Below are positions 11,401 through 22,350 of a DNA stretch of 64,000 nucleotides, one piece after another; within the stretch, counting starts at the first letter, position 1; every line of letters begins with the position of its first letter. The notes under the pieces are model-generated. The model was not told where the DNA came from. It saw only the letters and a list, made by a program, of their open reading frames with translations, and searched no databases. The position numbers and the translations under genes are program-made. The stretch comes from Hordeum vulgare subsp. vulgare (Eukaryota > Streptophyta > Magnoliopsida > Poales > Poaceae): assembly GCF_904849725.1 (NCBI RefSeq), contig NC_058518.1:413671081-413735080 (forward strand). Direction: 5' to 3'.

Positions 11401-12220
11401 CCTGCCTGCCCAACATGGTCGTCATGGCCCCGTCCGACGAGGCCGAGCTGCTCAACATGGTCGCCACCGCCGCGGCCATCGACGACCGCCCCTCCTGCTT
11501 CCGCTATCCGAGAGGCAACGGCATCGGCGTCCCGTTGCCGGAAAACTACAAAGGAACTGCCATCGAGGTACGCTTCTATCTCGAGTTCATAACTCCGAGT
11601 CAGAGAACGAATTAGAGGCTGTGTACGCGACTGACGACTGGTCTACGTACGCGCGTGTTTCGCAGGTCGGCAAAGGCAGGATCATGATCGAGGGCGAGAG
11701 GGTGGCGCTGCTGGGGTACGGGTCGGCGGTGCAGTACTGCATGGCCGCCTCGTCCATCGTGGCGCAGCACGGCCTCAGGGTCACCGTCGCCGACGCCAGG
11801 TTCTGCAAGCCCTTGGACCACGCCCTCATCAGGAGCCTCGCCAAGACCCACGAGGTGATCATCACCGTCGAGGAAGGCTCCATCGGCGGCTTCGGCTCAC
11901 ACGTGGCTCAGTTCATGGCCCTCGACGGCCTTCTCGACGGCAAACTTAAGGTAATCGATCGATCAAAGCAGCATTCTCAATCAGTCACACAGTCACCCAG
12001 CGCGACACTCGTGACATACGTGAGTACTGATGCTGAGCTATTCTTTTGGGTTGTGCAGTGGCGGCCGGTGGTGCTTCCCGACAAGTACATCGACCATGGA
12101 TCGCCCGCCGATCAGCTGGCGGAGGCCGGGCTGACGCCGTCGCACATCGCCGCGACGGTGTTCAACATCCTGGGGCAGGCAAGAGAGGCCCTCGCCATCA
12201 TGACGGTGCAGAATGCCTAG
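8467..12220 (+). CDS. DXS1: 1-deoxy-D-xylulose-5-phosphate synthase, chloroplast (8 exons)
   Basis: It condenses pyruvate and glyceraldehyde-3-phosphate to DXP with thiamine diphosphate, the first and flux-controlling step of the plastid MEP pathway (carotenoids, chlorophyll side chain, gibberellin and other plastid isoprenoids). Exons by GT-AG sites: 8467-8571, 8758-9057, 9222-9372, 9466-9737, 10554-10827, 10978-11567, 11666-11950, 12059-12220, giving 2139 nt and 712 residues, close to plant DXS (about 720). Residues 1 to about 52 are Ser/Arg-rich with few acidic residues, a likely transit peptide. Visible: H103 ([12 protein letters not shown]), H134 (DVGHQSYPHK), thiamine-diphosphate motif GDG 205-207 to NDN 233-235, catalytic E438 (AEQHAVTF), and DRAG 487-490 with H499 in the transketolase pyrimidine domain; the C-terminal transketolase domain spans about 565-700. 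All frames join cleanly, without stops. The DXS1/CLA1 class rather than DXS2 is inferred from similarity to the rice housekeeping protein as I recall it. Confidence 0.96.
9738..10553 (+). other. Intron 4 of DXS (816 bp)
   Basis: It is by far the longest intron of the gene; the others are 93-186 bp. It is AT-richer than the exons, with GT at 9738 and AG at 10552-10553. I recognise no transposon in it. Confidence 0.85.
10941..10960. repeat. (TG)10 microsatellite in DXS intron 5
   Basis: Ten uninterrupted TG dinucleotides lie 17 bp upstream of the intron 5 acceptor site, so length changes could affect the branch-point region. Confidence 0.95.
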
Positions 12221-12423
12221 AGCCAGTGTGCTGCCTCCTATATAGAGAGAACCCTGTACATTTTGGTCGTTAGATGATTCAGAGGTTACTTAGTCGGCGT
12301 CAGAAAATTTAATGATCCTGATAAGGGGAAACATGGTAGTTTTCGTTCTTTGCACTGACGTTGATGTACATGGTTAATTGTTCGTGGAGTGGACACATAC
12401 CTTGTCTTTGTATCTGTGAAATA
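12221..12423 (+). other. Probable 3' UTR and downstream flank of DXS
   Basis: About 200 bp lie between the TAG stop and the first MITE. No canonical AATAAA is present, so the polyadenylation site cannot be placed and may fall in or near the MITE. Confidence 0.5.
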
Positions 12424-12536
12424 CTCCCTCCGTTCGAAATTACTTGTCGCATAAATGAATAAAAATGAATGTATCTAAAACTAAAATACAACTAGATACG
12501 TTCATTATTATGACAAATATTTTCGGACGAAGGGAG
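12424..12536. mobile_element. Stowaway-type MITE
   Basis: 113 bp with terminal inverted repeats CTCCCTCCGTTCG...CGGACGAAGGGAG, flanked by TA on both sides (12422-12423 and 12537-12538), as expected for Tc1/Mariner-class MITEs. It lies 203 bp after the DXS stop codon. Confidence 0.92.
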
Positions 12537-12561
12537 TATGTACGTATGTTCATAGATTCTA

Positions 12562-12720
12562 CTCCATCCGTTTCTAAATATAAGTTTTTTTAAAGATTTC
12601 ATCAGGCGACTACATACGAAGCAAAATAAGTGAATCTATACTTTAAAATATGTCTATCTACATTCGTACATAGTCCCTTAATAAAAACTTAAAAAAACTT
12701 ATATTTAAGAACGAAGGGAG
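12562..12720. mobile_element. Stowaway-type MITE (Thalos/Athos-like)
   Basis: 159 bp with ends CTCCATCCGTTTCTAAATATAAG and its near-complement, ending GAACGAAGGGAG, flanked by TA (12560-12561 and 12721-12722). The long TIRs extend through TATAAGTTTTTT / AAAAAACTTATA. It is a different family from the MITE 25 bp upstream. Confidence 0.92.
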
Positions 12721-12844
12721 TAGACGAATAGGACCCGCGTATACATGGAGCACGGATTCGCTGTTGATCGGAATTGTGATAGTTCCTGCAAAATATAACC
12801 AGGGCAAGCTTAGTAAAGCTGCATCAGTTGATCTAATCCATGGA

Positions 12845-13085
12845 CTTTGCCCCTCCATCAGTCCTGGAGGTATTATCTGCCTACAGTATGCAGGATGACA
12901 CTATTTTATTTGCTGAAGCTGATTTAGAGAGAACTAAAAACTGTAAGAAAGTACTAAGATGCTTTAAGAGAGTTTTTGGTATGAGAATCAATTATCATAA
13001 GAGTGAGTTAGAGCCCATAGATTTATCCAATGAGGAAGCCAAATCTTTCTCTGAGATGTTTGGTTGCTCATTAAGTTCTTTTCTT
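12845..13085 (+). pseudogene. Non-LTR (LINE) reverse transcriptase fragment
   Basis: It translates to QDDTILFAEADLERTKN, GMRINYHKSEL and FGCSLSSF, matching the catalytic block (normally YADD, here MQDD) and the following GxKINxxKS block of plant L1-type RT. Only about 80 residues remain, with neither flank coding, so this is a small truncated fragment. Confidence 0.75.
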
Positions 13086-13863
13086 ATTACTAGCAAAAGA
13101 GCCTGTGCGTTGCAACGGAAGAGAAAATAACACACGCTCTGAACGCAATATATTTTCACATGGCATCATATTTGTGTTGCCGACGATGGCCTTAGTGCTC
13201 ACACAACGAAAACGCTTTTAAATGTACGGTCACTCGAAATAAGATGAGAAATTTGTTGTTTCTTCCCACGAGGTTTTTCAAAGGTGTGCAAGTGTGGTTA
13301 ACGGTGTTTTCTTTCCTCTCAATTTGGTTTTAATTTAATGGATGTTTATTGCAATTCGAATCGTCGTCGGAAATAGAGAAAAAAAGGATCGTGCATTACA
13401 GATTAAGTTTGCATCAAAAATAATATTTAAGAAGTATTCAACAGCTAAAAATAACATCCTATTTAGATTCTACACATTTCTTTAATCAAGTTTCATATAT
13501 AACATGTTAAAATCGGAGTTACGGTTTAAAAGATATGGATAATTTTGTTTTAGATAAAATGTGGATTGATTAACTCAAAAGTCGGGTTTTTTTTGTTAAA
13601 ACGAAAAAAAAACGTTTCGGCTGACTTAAATCTGGACTGCAGGTTGATTACCTGAAACATCAGGTTTTTTTTTGAAAAATACAAAAAAACGATTCGTTTT
13701 CTGACTTAAATCTGGACTTCGAGTCGATTACGTGAAACATCAGGGGGTTTTCTGAAAAATGCAAACAAACGATTCGTTCCTGACTTAAATCCGGACTGCG
13801 GGTTGCAAAAGTGACACGACGGACGACAGAAGCGAATGGTGCTTTATTATTAAGGAGAGAAGT
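13086..13863. mobile_element. Unclassified interspersed repeat with internal tandem array
   Basis: The left edge reads TACTAGCAAAAGAGCCTGTG with CGTTGCAACGG following, and the right edge ends GCTTTATTATTAAGGAGAGAAG. I recall these edges as a common Triticeae repeat but cannot name the class; no clear TIR or target duplication is visible. It has no coding capacity and contains the 80-bp tandem repeats annotated below. Confidence 0.45.
13571..13815. repeat. 80-bp tandem repeat, three copies plus a partial one
   Basis: CTGACTTAAATC recurs at 13621, 13701 and 13780. Each copy is followed by GGACT, a GTTGATTAC-like stretch, TGAAACATCAGG, TTTTCTGAAAAAT and an A-rich run ending ACGATTCGTT. The third copy is incomplete, and a degenerate partial copy precedes the first. 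Confidence 0.88.
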
Positions 13864-14154
13864 ATTTAGTGATACCTCTAAACAATGACAAGTTTTTTTC
13901 AACAAAGAGTGAATTTTATCAACTTAAAATGAAGCATCAAGTAGATACAAATACAATGAACACACATACAGGCTCTGCATAGCTAGGAGCCTAGGATGCA
14001 CACAATCAATATCAACCCATATTTAAGTAATGAGTGATTTTGGCTTTGTACCCTGTTAATGCAATGCATAGAGTGATAGCCAGGAAGCGTCCGTTTACAA
14101 GTGGACTAATAGTTGTCATTTGACCAAGCTAGTGCCGTAAAAATAGTTTCCGAG
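13864..14154. other. Intergenic, nothing recognised
   Basis: AT-rich sequence without coding potential or recognisable element ends. Confidence 0.5.
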
Positions 14155-14186
14155 AAACTTCTTTTTTGCAGGCAATATAGAGAGCT

Positions 14187-15467
14187 TTATTCATGAAAAG
14201 CACTCCTATGGGAATCAGCCAATAGGCTGGTCACTAGAAAGCTTGGAGTATCATCAAGCCAACACTCCGTCACATTCAAAATGCAAGCACGCTTAGCACA
14301 GAGATGAACGGGGATGTTTGCTATCCTCATTACATGTTGAATATCAAACATGATAGAATCCCTAGCTAGCTCTCCAGTTTCATCTAAGATAGGAGCCACA
14401 ATCGAATGAGTATTGTGGCGAGTGTTCCAGAGTGTAACAACCTCCAGACAATCAATTTCCATAATCACATGTGTAAAACCTCTCAGCTTGGCAAACTTGA
14501 CTCCTTCATGGACTGAAATGGCCTCCATGATGAAAGGATCCGAGATACCTATGTAAAGTTTGCACCAAGCAGCGAGAAGGGACGTGTCAGTGCGAGCCAC
14601 ACCCCCGCCTCCTCCTTGACCTTCAACAAACTTCAGAGCACCATCTGTAGAGATCTTGATGACACCTTGCTCTGGAGGGCGCCAACCATGCCCCGGTAGC
14701 ACCACCGGCTCCTTCCTTGGTAGCTCAAGGATGGACATCACTTCTCGCGTTCGTCTTGCTGTAGCCACCGGATCTAGAGCTTCTCCATCATGCTTCACAC
14801 GGTTTCGAGAGTGCCAAATGTTCCACATGATAGTAATAATGATAGCCGTGTCTTTATATGTAATCCGTTGATCACATAAGATATCCCTAGCCCAAGTGGC
14901 AGTGTGTAGCTGTGGGAGGATAATCTGGAACCATGCCCACGCTGCATTGCAAAAACCGGTTGCATGCGAGTAGTGAATCAAAGCTTGTTTTAGGTCTTCC
15001 CCGGTTGCCCGACAAATTTTACATCTATCGACTTCAGTTATGTGTCGTCTCTTGAGTGTAGTTTCGTCGGGAAGAATTCCTCGAAGAACCCTCCACCAGA
15101 AGACACGCACTTTGGGAACAACACTGAGCTTCCACGCAGAATTCCACATCTGTTTTTGTGCAGTTGAAGTGTCTGTAGCCGTTCCTTCCTCAAGAGTCGC
15201 ACTCTCTTTCTGAGTCATAACAATACGGTATGCCGATTTAACAGTGTAAATGCCTGTTCGCTCAAAAGCCCAAACTAGGGAATCATCACCACCGTTCATT
15301 CTTAGAGGGATATTAAGGATCGCTTGACCTCTGTTGCACTGAACGTGTCGAAAACCCGTTGTTCCTTTCATCGACCAATCTCTGGATCTATCAAATCCGG
15401 AACTCTGTTCACACTGGTGTTGGCTGGTCTCATCGTTGGTTGCATGGATAAAGTACCTGGAATCCAT
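14187..15467 (-). pseudogene. LINE ORF2 C-terminus: zinc-ribbon and RNase H
   Basis: 426 residues. Residues about 60-160 hold the zf-RVT region: DSLVWAFERTGIYTVKSAY, VRVFWWRVLRGILPDETTLKRR and CKICRATGEDLKQALIHYSHA. Residues about 270-400 form an RNase H fold of the plant RVT_3 type, with acidic residues in STDGALKF, MEAISVHEG and MEIDCLEVV. This is the longest open stretch of the LINE. Its start at 15467 is only the first methionine after a frame break, not a genuine start. The domain degrades template RNA during retrotransposition. Confidence 0.85.
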
Positions 15468-15979
15468 TTGTCATCCCATACTGAGATGGAACTTCCATCA
15501 CCAACCCGTTTGATCAGGCCAGCCTGAAGTGCCTCCCTTCCCGTGATAATTGCCCGCCAGGTAGCCGAGGCTGGTTGTGGACAAGTAGCTTGCATGAAGT
15601 CTGTGTCAGGGAATTATCTACCCTTCAGTACTCTTGCACATAAGGAGTCAGGTTTTGTCAGAGAACTCCACCCGTGTTTCCCAAGGAGTGCAAGGTTAAA
15701 ATGATACAAATCTCGGAAGCCCAGACCACCCTTGCATTTCGATGTTGCAAGGTCTTGCCAAGATACCCAGTGCATAGATTTCTTGTCAAGAGAGCTGGTC
15801 CAAAAATATTTTGCCATAGGAGAAGTCAGACTCTTACATACCTTCTTAGTGAATAAGAATGTACCCATTGGGTTGGTCGGAATTGCTTGCACCATCGATT
15901 TTAGCAATGTTTCTCTACCCGCACAAGCAAGGAGCCTCTCAGTCCACCCTTGGATCTTTCCTCTGGCCTTCTCACTCAT
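15468..15979 (-). pseudogene. LINE RT thumb/connector region
   Basis: The 121-residue stretch 15614-15979 has KIQGWTERLLACAGRETLLKS, QAIPTNPMGTF, KYFWTSSLDKKSMHWVSW and GGLGFRDLYHFNLALLGKHGW, the conserved segment after RT in plant LINE ORF2 proteins. The continuation, 15368-15595, reads WRAIITGREALQAGLIKRVGDG and VWDDKWIPG in another frame, so a frameshift lies near 15600. Confidence 0.82.
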
Positions 15980-16400
15980 GTATTCAAAAGTGTCGCTAGT
16001 GACCCGCGCCAGTCAAATGGGAAGGACCAAATATCTCGCATTGAACGCCTCCACTTGAATATCCAGAATCCCCTTAAGGATACTTCGCAAATCCTCGGGT
16101 GTGTTTATACTGAAAAATATAGCACTCTTGTCTCGATTGACACATTGCCCCGAAGCAGCCCCATAAATTTAAAGAATTGAGTTAAGGCGCATCGCACTAT
16201 CTTCGTTTGCACTGATAAAGATTAAGCTATCATCATCAAACAAAAGATGGCTTACCCATGGAGATCTGTTGCTAACTCTGTTCCCTCTATCAATGTAACC
16301 CACATTGTAAAATTTCAGTAATGAAGAAAAACCCGTCACAAAAGGAGGAACAAATATGGAGAAACTGGATCGCCTTGCTGTCGTGGGAACGATCTTGAAA
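15980..16400 (-). pseudogene. LINE reverse transcriptase core (broken)
   Basis: Fragments in more than one frame read RQQGDPVSPYLF, then SPWVSHLLFDDDSLIF with the catalytic FDDD (usually FADD), then CVNRDKSAIFFS. Frameshifts and stops interrupt it, for example the stop after PYLFLLL. Confidence 0.8.
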
Positions 16401-17069
16401 ATAGTACCAGGGGTACAAACTAAGGGCGGAGTCTAGCTAGGCGCAGTGGATGCACTCGGATTTACGAGTTCAGGCCCCACTCGGAAGTGGTAATAGCCCT
16501 ACGTCTCGATCTGTGAGGCTGGTGTTTTCTTATAGGGGTGTAAAATATTACAAGTGCTGAACCTTGAGCTGGTGCCCGGGAGTGGCTTATATAGTGGCTG
16601 CCATGACCGGCCGAGCACCATTACAAGGCAATAAATGATAATAAAGAAGGCAGTTACAAGTAACGGCTCTGTTTGTGTCCTTGTGCGAGAATTTCCTCGG
16701 TTGCCATCCGCATTGGGGCTTGTTCAAGCATGTGTTCACGTGTCGGGTGATGACCGTAAAGAAGACACCTTCCTCTGGGGGAAAGACCAATGTAGTCCAG
16801 CTTTGCGGCAGTTGAGGCATCCGGTTTAGGGGCAAAAGTAGTTTCCCTTAGATGAGCTTCCCGGACTCGGTGAAGAACTAACAAGACTCTTGGTTCTTGT
16901 GTTGAGATGTTCCAGTCGGTGAGGGTCAGTCGGGCCTTCCCCCTTCCCGGTTGATAGGGTTCACTCGGTTCCCACTTTGACTTTCTCCACGGGGGAGAAG
17001 ACCGACATCGAAATTTTGATGATAGCAGTGGTGGCCTTGATCCGAAAGGGAGTGAATGGGATGGACCTC
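16401..17069. other. Unassigned LTR-like fragment
   Basis: The stretch contains a TATA-like TTATATAGTGG near 16588 and GAGTTCAGGCCCC...CCCTACGTCTCG, which I recall from LTRs of grass Gypsy elements. Neither end nor an internal domain is visible, so no element is called. Confidence 0.35.
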
Positions 17070-18655
17070 TGATACGTCTGCAATGTATCTATAATTTTTT
17101 ATTGTTCCATGCTATTATATTATCTGTTTTGGGTGTTTTATATGCATTAATATGTTGTTTTATATTACTTTTGGGACTAAGCTATTAATCTAGAGCCTAG
17201 TGCAAGTTTTTGTTTTTCCATGTTTTTGAGTATTGCAGATAAGGAATATTAAACGGAGTCCAAACAAAAAAAAAATCCCCGGAATGATTTTGCTTGGACC
17301 AGAAGAAACCGAGAAGACTTGGAGTAGGAGGCAGGGCATCTTCCGGGAGGCCACAACCCTGCAGGGCGCGCCCTAGGGGGTGGGTCACGCTCCCTGCCTT
17401 GTAGGTCCCTTGCAGGTCTCCTAACCCTATTCTTTGGCCTATAAATTCCCAAATATTCCCGTATCACAAATGAGAGCCATGAAAATACTTTTCCACCGCC
17501 GAGAGCCTCTTTTCTCGCGAGATCCAATCTGAGAGCCTTTTTCGATAATCGTACGGAGAGGAAATTGATCACGGAGGGCATCTACATCAACTCCATTACC
17601 CCTCCAATGATGCGTGAGTAGTTTACCACACACCTACGGGTCCATAGCTAGTATCTAGATGGCTTCTTCTCTCTCTTTGATCTTCAATACCATGTTCTTC
17701 ATGATCTTCATGGAGATCTACCTGATGTAATACTCTTTTGCGGTGTGTTTGTCGAGATCCGATGAATTGTGAGTTTATGTTCATATTATCTATGAATATT
17801 ATTTGAGTCTCTTCTAAATTCTTATATGCATGAGTTCATATCTTAGCAAGTCTCTTCGAGTTATTGGTTTGGTTTGGCCAACTAGATTGGTAATTCTTGC
17901 AAGGGGAGAAGTGCTTAGTTTTGCGTTCAATCTTGCGGTGTCCTTACCCAATGACATAGTAGGGGTAGCGAGGCACGTATTGTATTGTTGCCATCGAGGA
18001 TAAAAAGATGGGGTTTTCATCATATTGCTTGAGTTTATCCCTCTACATCATGTCATCTTACTTAATGCATTACTCTGTTCTTTATGAAATTAATACTCTA
18101 GATGTAGGCACGAGTCGGTCGATGTGTGGAGTAATAGTAATAGATGTAGAATCGTTTCGGTCTATTTGACCCAGACGTGATGCCTATATGCATAGTCATT
18201 GCCTTGAATATCTTCATAATTATTTGGTTTTCTATCAATTGCTGGACAGTAATTTGTTCACCCATCGTATTATTTTCCTTTATGAGAGAAGCCTCTAGTG
18301 AAACCTATGGCCCCCGGGTCTATTTTCCATGTTTTCGGATCTATAAACCAAAAATACCTAAAATACTTTGCTGCAATTTATTTACTTTTGTTTTACTTTC
18401 AGATCTATCAATATTTTATACCTATCTCTATGAGATCTCATCCTTGCAAATAACTCTGAAGGGATTTGCAACCCCTTTATAGCGTTGGGTGCAAATGTTT
18501 GATTATTTGTGCAGGTACTATTATTGGAGCCTTACTTGTGTCCTCCAACTCGATTGATACCTTGGTTCTCAACAGACTGAGGGAGATTCTTATCTACTTC
18601 ACTGCATCACCCTTTCCTCTTCAAGGGAAAACCAACGCAAGCTCAAGAGGTAGCA
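17070..18655 (+). repeat. Lone Gypsy-type LTR (Sabrina/Fatima-like ends)
   Basis: It starts TGATACGTCTGCAATGTATC and ends CAAGAGGTAGCA, giving TG...CA over 1586 bp. The end stretch TTGATACCTTGGTTCTCAA...CAAGGGAAAACCAACGCA is typical of this LTR type. The five flanking bases differ (ACCTC on the left, GCGGC on the right) and no primer-binding site or polypurine tract adjoins it, so it is either an old solo LTR or the remnant of a deleted element. Confidence 0.72.
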
Positions 18656-18885
18656 GCGGCGACACATATCGAGAAGATGGATGCGGAAGTGGCAGCTCAC
18701 GCCGGTCATGGAGGGACCGCCTTCTCAATCGTGGTTGCCACACGAGGGGCAACGATGCGGATGTCGTCAAGAATTCGCACCGCCGATGTAGCACGACTCC
18801 GGTGGGGTGGCACCACGCGGCAGGTGGCCGCGGGTGCTGTGGAGCTAGGAAGGACGTTGGTTGCTGGTGCTGCGCACCACACCGC
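18656..18885. other. GC-rich flank of the Angela insertion, unrecognised
   Basis: 230 bp of GC-rich sequence between the Gypsy LTR and the Copia element. Removing 18886-27556 and one copy of the ACCGC duplication joins it to 27562 onward, which is also GC-rich. No known domain is seen. Confidence 0.5.
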
Positions 18886-20727
18886 TGTTGGGGAACGTCG
18901 CATGGGAAACAAAAAATTTCCTACGCGCACGAAAACCTATCATGGTGATGTCCATCTACGAGAGGGGATTTCCGATCTACGTACCCTTGTAGATTGCACA
19001 AGAGAAGCATTAATAAACGTGGTTGATGTAGTGGAACGTCCTCATGTCCCTCGATCCGCCCCGCGAACCGTCCCACGAACCGTCCCGCGATCCGTCCCAT
19101 GATCCGCTCCGATCTATTGCCGAACGGACGACACCTCCGCGTTCAGCACACGTACAGCTCGACAATGATCTCGGCCTTCTTGATCCAGCAAGAGAGACGG
19201 AGAGGTAGATGAGTTCTTTGGCAGCGTGACGGCGCTCCGGAGGTTGGTGGTGATCTAATCTGAGCAGGGCTCCGCCCGAGCTCCGCAGAAACGCGATCTA
19301 GAGGAAAAACCGTGGAGGTATGTGTTCGGGCTGCCGTGGTAAAGTTGTCTCAAATCAGACCTAAAACCTCCGTATATATAGGGGGGAGGGGAGGGGTCTT
19401 GCCTTGGGGCTCAAGGAGCCCTAAGGGGTTTGGCCGAACCAAGGGGGAGAGTCCTCCCCTTCCAATCCTAGTCCAACTAGGATTGGAAGGTGGAGTCCTT
19501 CTCCACTTTCCCACTTCCCCTTTTTTTCTTTTCTCTTTGATTTTTCTGTCTCCTGCGCATAGGGCTTCTTGGGCTGTCCCACCAGCCCACTGAGGGCTGG
19601 TGTGGCACCCCTAAGGCCTATGGGCTCCCCCCGGGTGGGCTTGCCCCCCCCCCCGGTGAACATCCGGAACCCATTCGTCATTCCCGGTACATTCCCGGTA
19701 ACTCCGAAAACCTTCCGGTAATCGAATTAGGTCATCCTATATATCAATCTTCGTCTACGAACCGTTCCGGAAACCCTTGTGACGTCCGTGTTCTCATCCG
19801 GGACTCCGAACAACATTCGGTAACCAACCATATAACTCAAATACGCATAAAACAACGTCGAACCTTAAGTGTGCAGACCCTGCGGGTTCGAGAACTATGT
19901 AGACATGGCCCGAGGGACTCCTCGGTCAATATCCAATAGCGGGACCTGGATGCCCATATTGGATCCTACATATTCTACGAAGATCTTATCGTTTGAACCT
20001 CAGTGCCAATGATTCATATAATCCTGTATGTCATTCGCTTTGTCCTTTGGTATGTTACTTGCCCGAGATTCGATTGTCAGTATCCGCATACCTATTTCAA
20101 TCTCGTTTACCGGCAAGTCTCTTTACCCATTCCGTAATACAAGATCCCGCAACTTACACTAAGTCACATTGCTTGCAAGGCTTGTGTGTGATGTTATATT
20201 ACCGAGTGGGCCCCGAGATACCTCTTCGTCACACAGAGTGACAAATCCCAGTCTCGATCCATACTAACTCAACGGACACCTTCGGAGATACCTGTATAGC
20301 ATCTTTATAGCCACCCAGTTACGTTGTGACGTTTGATACACACAAGGTATTCCTCCGGTGCCAGTGAGTTATATGATCTCATGGTCATAGGAACAAATAC
20401 TTGACACACAGAAAAATAGTAACAACAAAATGACACGATCAACATGCTACGTTCATTAGTTTGGGTCTAGTCCATCACATGATTCTCCTAATGATGTGAT
20501 CCCGTTATCAAGTGACAACACTTGCCTATGGTCAGGAAACCTTGACCATCTTTGATCAACGAGCTAGTCAACTAGAGGCTTACTAGGGACAGTGTTTTGT
20601 CTATATATCCACACAAGTATTGTATTTCCAATCAATACAATTATAGCATGGACAATAAATGATTATCATGAACAAAGAAATATAATAATAACTAATTTAT
20701 TATTGCCTCTAGGGCATATTTCCAATA
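18886..20727 (-). repeat. 3' LTR of the Angela-type element
   Basis: 1842 bp. On the minus strand it begins TATTGGAAATATGCCC (terminal TG mutated to TA) and ends GTTCCCCAACA. A TATATATA box lies near 19374. It contains about 40 bp near 19405-19450 that are absent from the other LTR. Confidence 0.93.
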
Positions 20728-21552
20728 GTCTCCCACTTGCACTAGAGTCAATAATCTAGTTCACATCAACATGTGATTCTAACGAATCCAACACCCATAT
20801 AGTTCTGGGGTCTGATCACGTCTTGCTCGTGAGAGAGGTTTTAGTTAGCGGTTCTGAAAACTTTCAGATCTGTTTGTTCTTTACAAATATTTATGTCATC
20901 TTATAGATGCTGCTACTATGTGCTATTCGGAAATACTCCAAATATCTACTCTACTATACGAATCCGTTTCACTACACATAGTTATTCGGATTAGTGTCAA
21001 AGCTTGCATCGATGTAACCCTTTACGACGAACTTTTTAACCACCTCCATAATCAAAAAAAATTCCTTAGTCCATTAGTTACTAAGGATAACTTTGACCGC
21101 TGTTTAGTGATTCAATCCTGGATCACTCTCTGTACCTCTTAACAAAGTTGAGGGAAGGCACACATCAGGTGCGGTACTCAGCATGGCTTACTTTAGAGTC
21201 TACTGCTAAGGCATAGAAGACGACCTTCGTCTATTCTCTTTATTCTGCCGTGATCGGGTTTTGAGTCTTACTCAAATTCACACCTTACAACACAGTCAAG
21301 AACACCTTCTTTGCTGATCTATTTTGAACTCCTTCAAAAACTTGTCAAGGCATGCATCTTGTTGAAACTTCTATTAAGCGTTTCGATCTATCTCCATAGA
21401 TCTTGATGCTCAACTTTCAAGTAGCTCAATCCAGGCATTCCTTTGAAAAACTCCTTTCAAAGAACCTTTTATGCTTTACAAAAATTCTACATTACTTCTG
21501 ATCCACAATATGTCAACCGCATATACTTATCAGAAATTCTATAGCGCTCCAC

Positions 21553-22350
21553 TCACTTCTTTGGAAATACAAGTTTCTCATAAACCTTGTACAAACCCAA
21601 AATCTTTGATGATCTCATCAAAGTGTATATTCCAACGCCGATATGCTTGCACCAGTCCATTGAAGGATCGCTGGAGCTTGCATACTTGTTAGTATCTTTC
21701 GGATCGACAAAACCTTCTGGTTGTATCACATACAATCTTCCCTGAAGGAAACCGTCGAGGAAACAATGTTTTGACATCCTATGTGCAATATTTCATAAAT
21801 AATGCAGCAACTACTAACATAATTCTAATAGATTTTTAGCATCGCTACGAGTGAGAAAGTCTCATCATAGTCAACTATTTGATCTTGTCGGAAACATCTT
21901 TGCGACAAGTCGAGCTTTTCTTAATAGTGACTTATCACCATCATCGTCTGTCTTCCTTTTAAAGATCCATCTTTACTTAATAGTCTTACTACCATTAAGC
22001 AGTTCCTCCAAAGTCTACACTTTGTTCTCACACATAGATTCTCTCTCGGATTTCATGGCCTCTAGCCATTTGTCAGAATCCGGGCCCACCATTGCTTCTC
22101 CATAACTTGTAGGTTCATTGTTGCTCAACAACATGACCTCCAAGACAGGGTTACCGTACCACTCTATAGCAGTACGCGACCTTTGTCGACCTACGAGGTT
22201 CCTAGTAACTTGATCTGAAGCTCTAATGATCACTATCATCAGCTTCCACTTCAATTGGTGTAGGCGCCACAGGAACAACTTCCTGCACCCCGCTACACAC
22301 TGGTTGAAGTGACGGTTCAATAACCTCATCAAGTTCCACCACTCTCCCAC
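21553..22350 (-). pseudogene. Angela-type reverse transcriptase remnant
   Basis: Readable pieces are WYGNPVLEVMLLSNNEPTSY and EAMVGPDSDKWLEAMKSE (22015-22350), then FLDGFLQGRLYVIQPEGFVDP (21553-21777). These are the start of the RT domain and the block around the first catalytic aspartate. The YVDD box and RNase H cannot be read in the remaining 20760-21550 without frame changes. Confidence 0.82.

Larger units (their letters stand above)
14155..16400 (-). mobile_element. 5'-truncated LINE (L1-type) element
   Basis: On the minus strand it runs from inside the RT domain (RQQGDPVSPYLF near 16385) through the catalytic block, thumb, zinc-ribbon region and RNase H, then a short 3' tail with AATAAA-like sequence and an A-rich run at about 14163. 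5' truncation is the normal outcome of target-primed reverse transcription. ORF1 and the endonuclease are absent. Confidence 0.85.

Noticed and set aside
11222..11640. Long plus-strand frame beginning inside DXS exon 6
   Set aside because: The first part is out of frame with the enzyme and crosses intron 6; only its end, from exon 7 on, is genuine DXS sequence.
19993..20241. 82-codon frame repeated almost identically at 26822-27070 and 48521-48769
   Set aside because: The repetition comes from its position in Angela-type LTRs; it is on the antisense strand of each LTR and is not a conserved gene.
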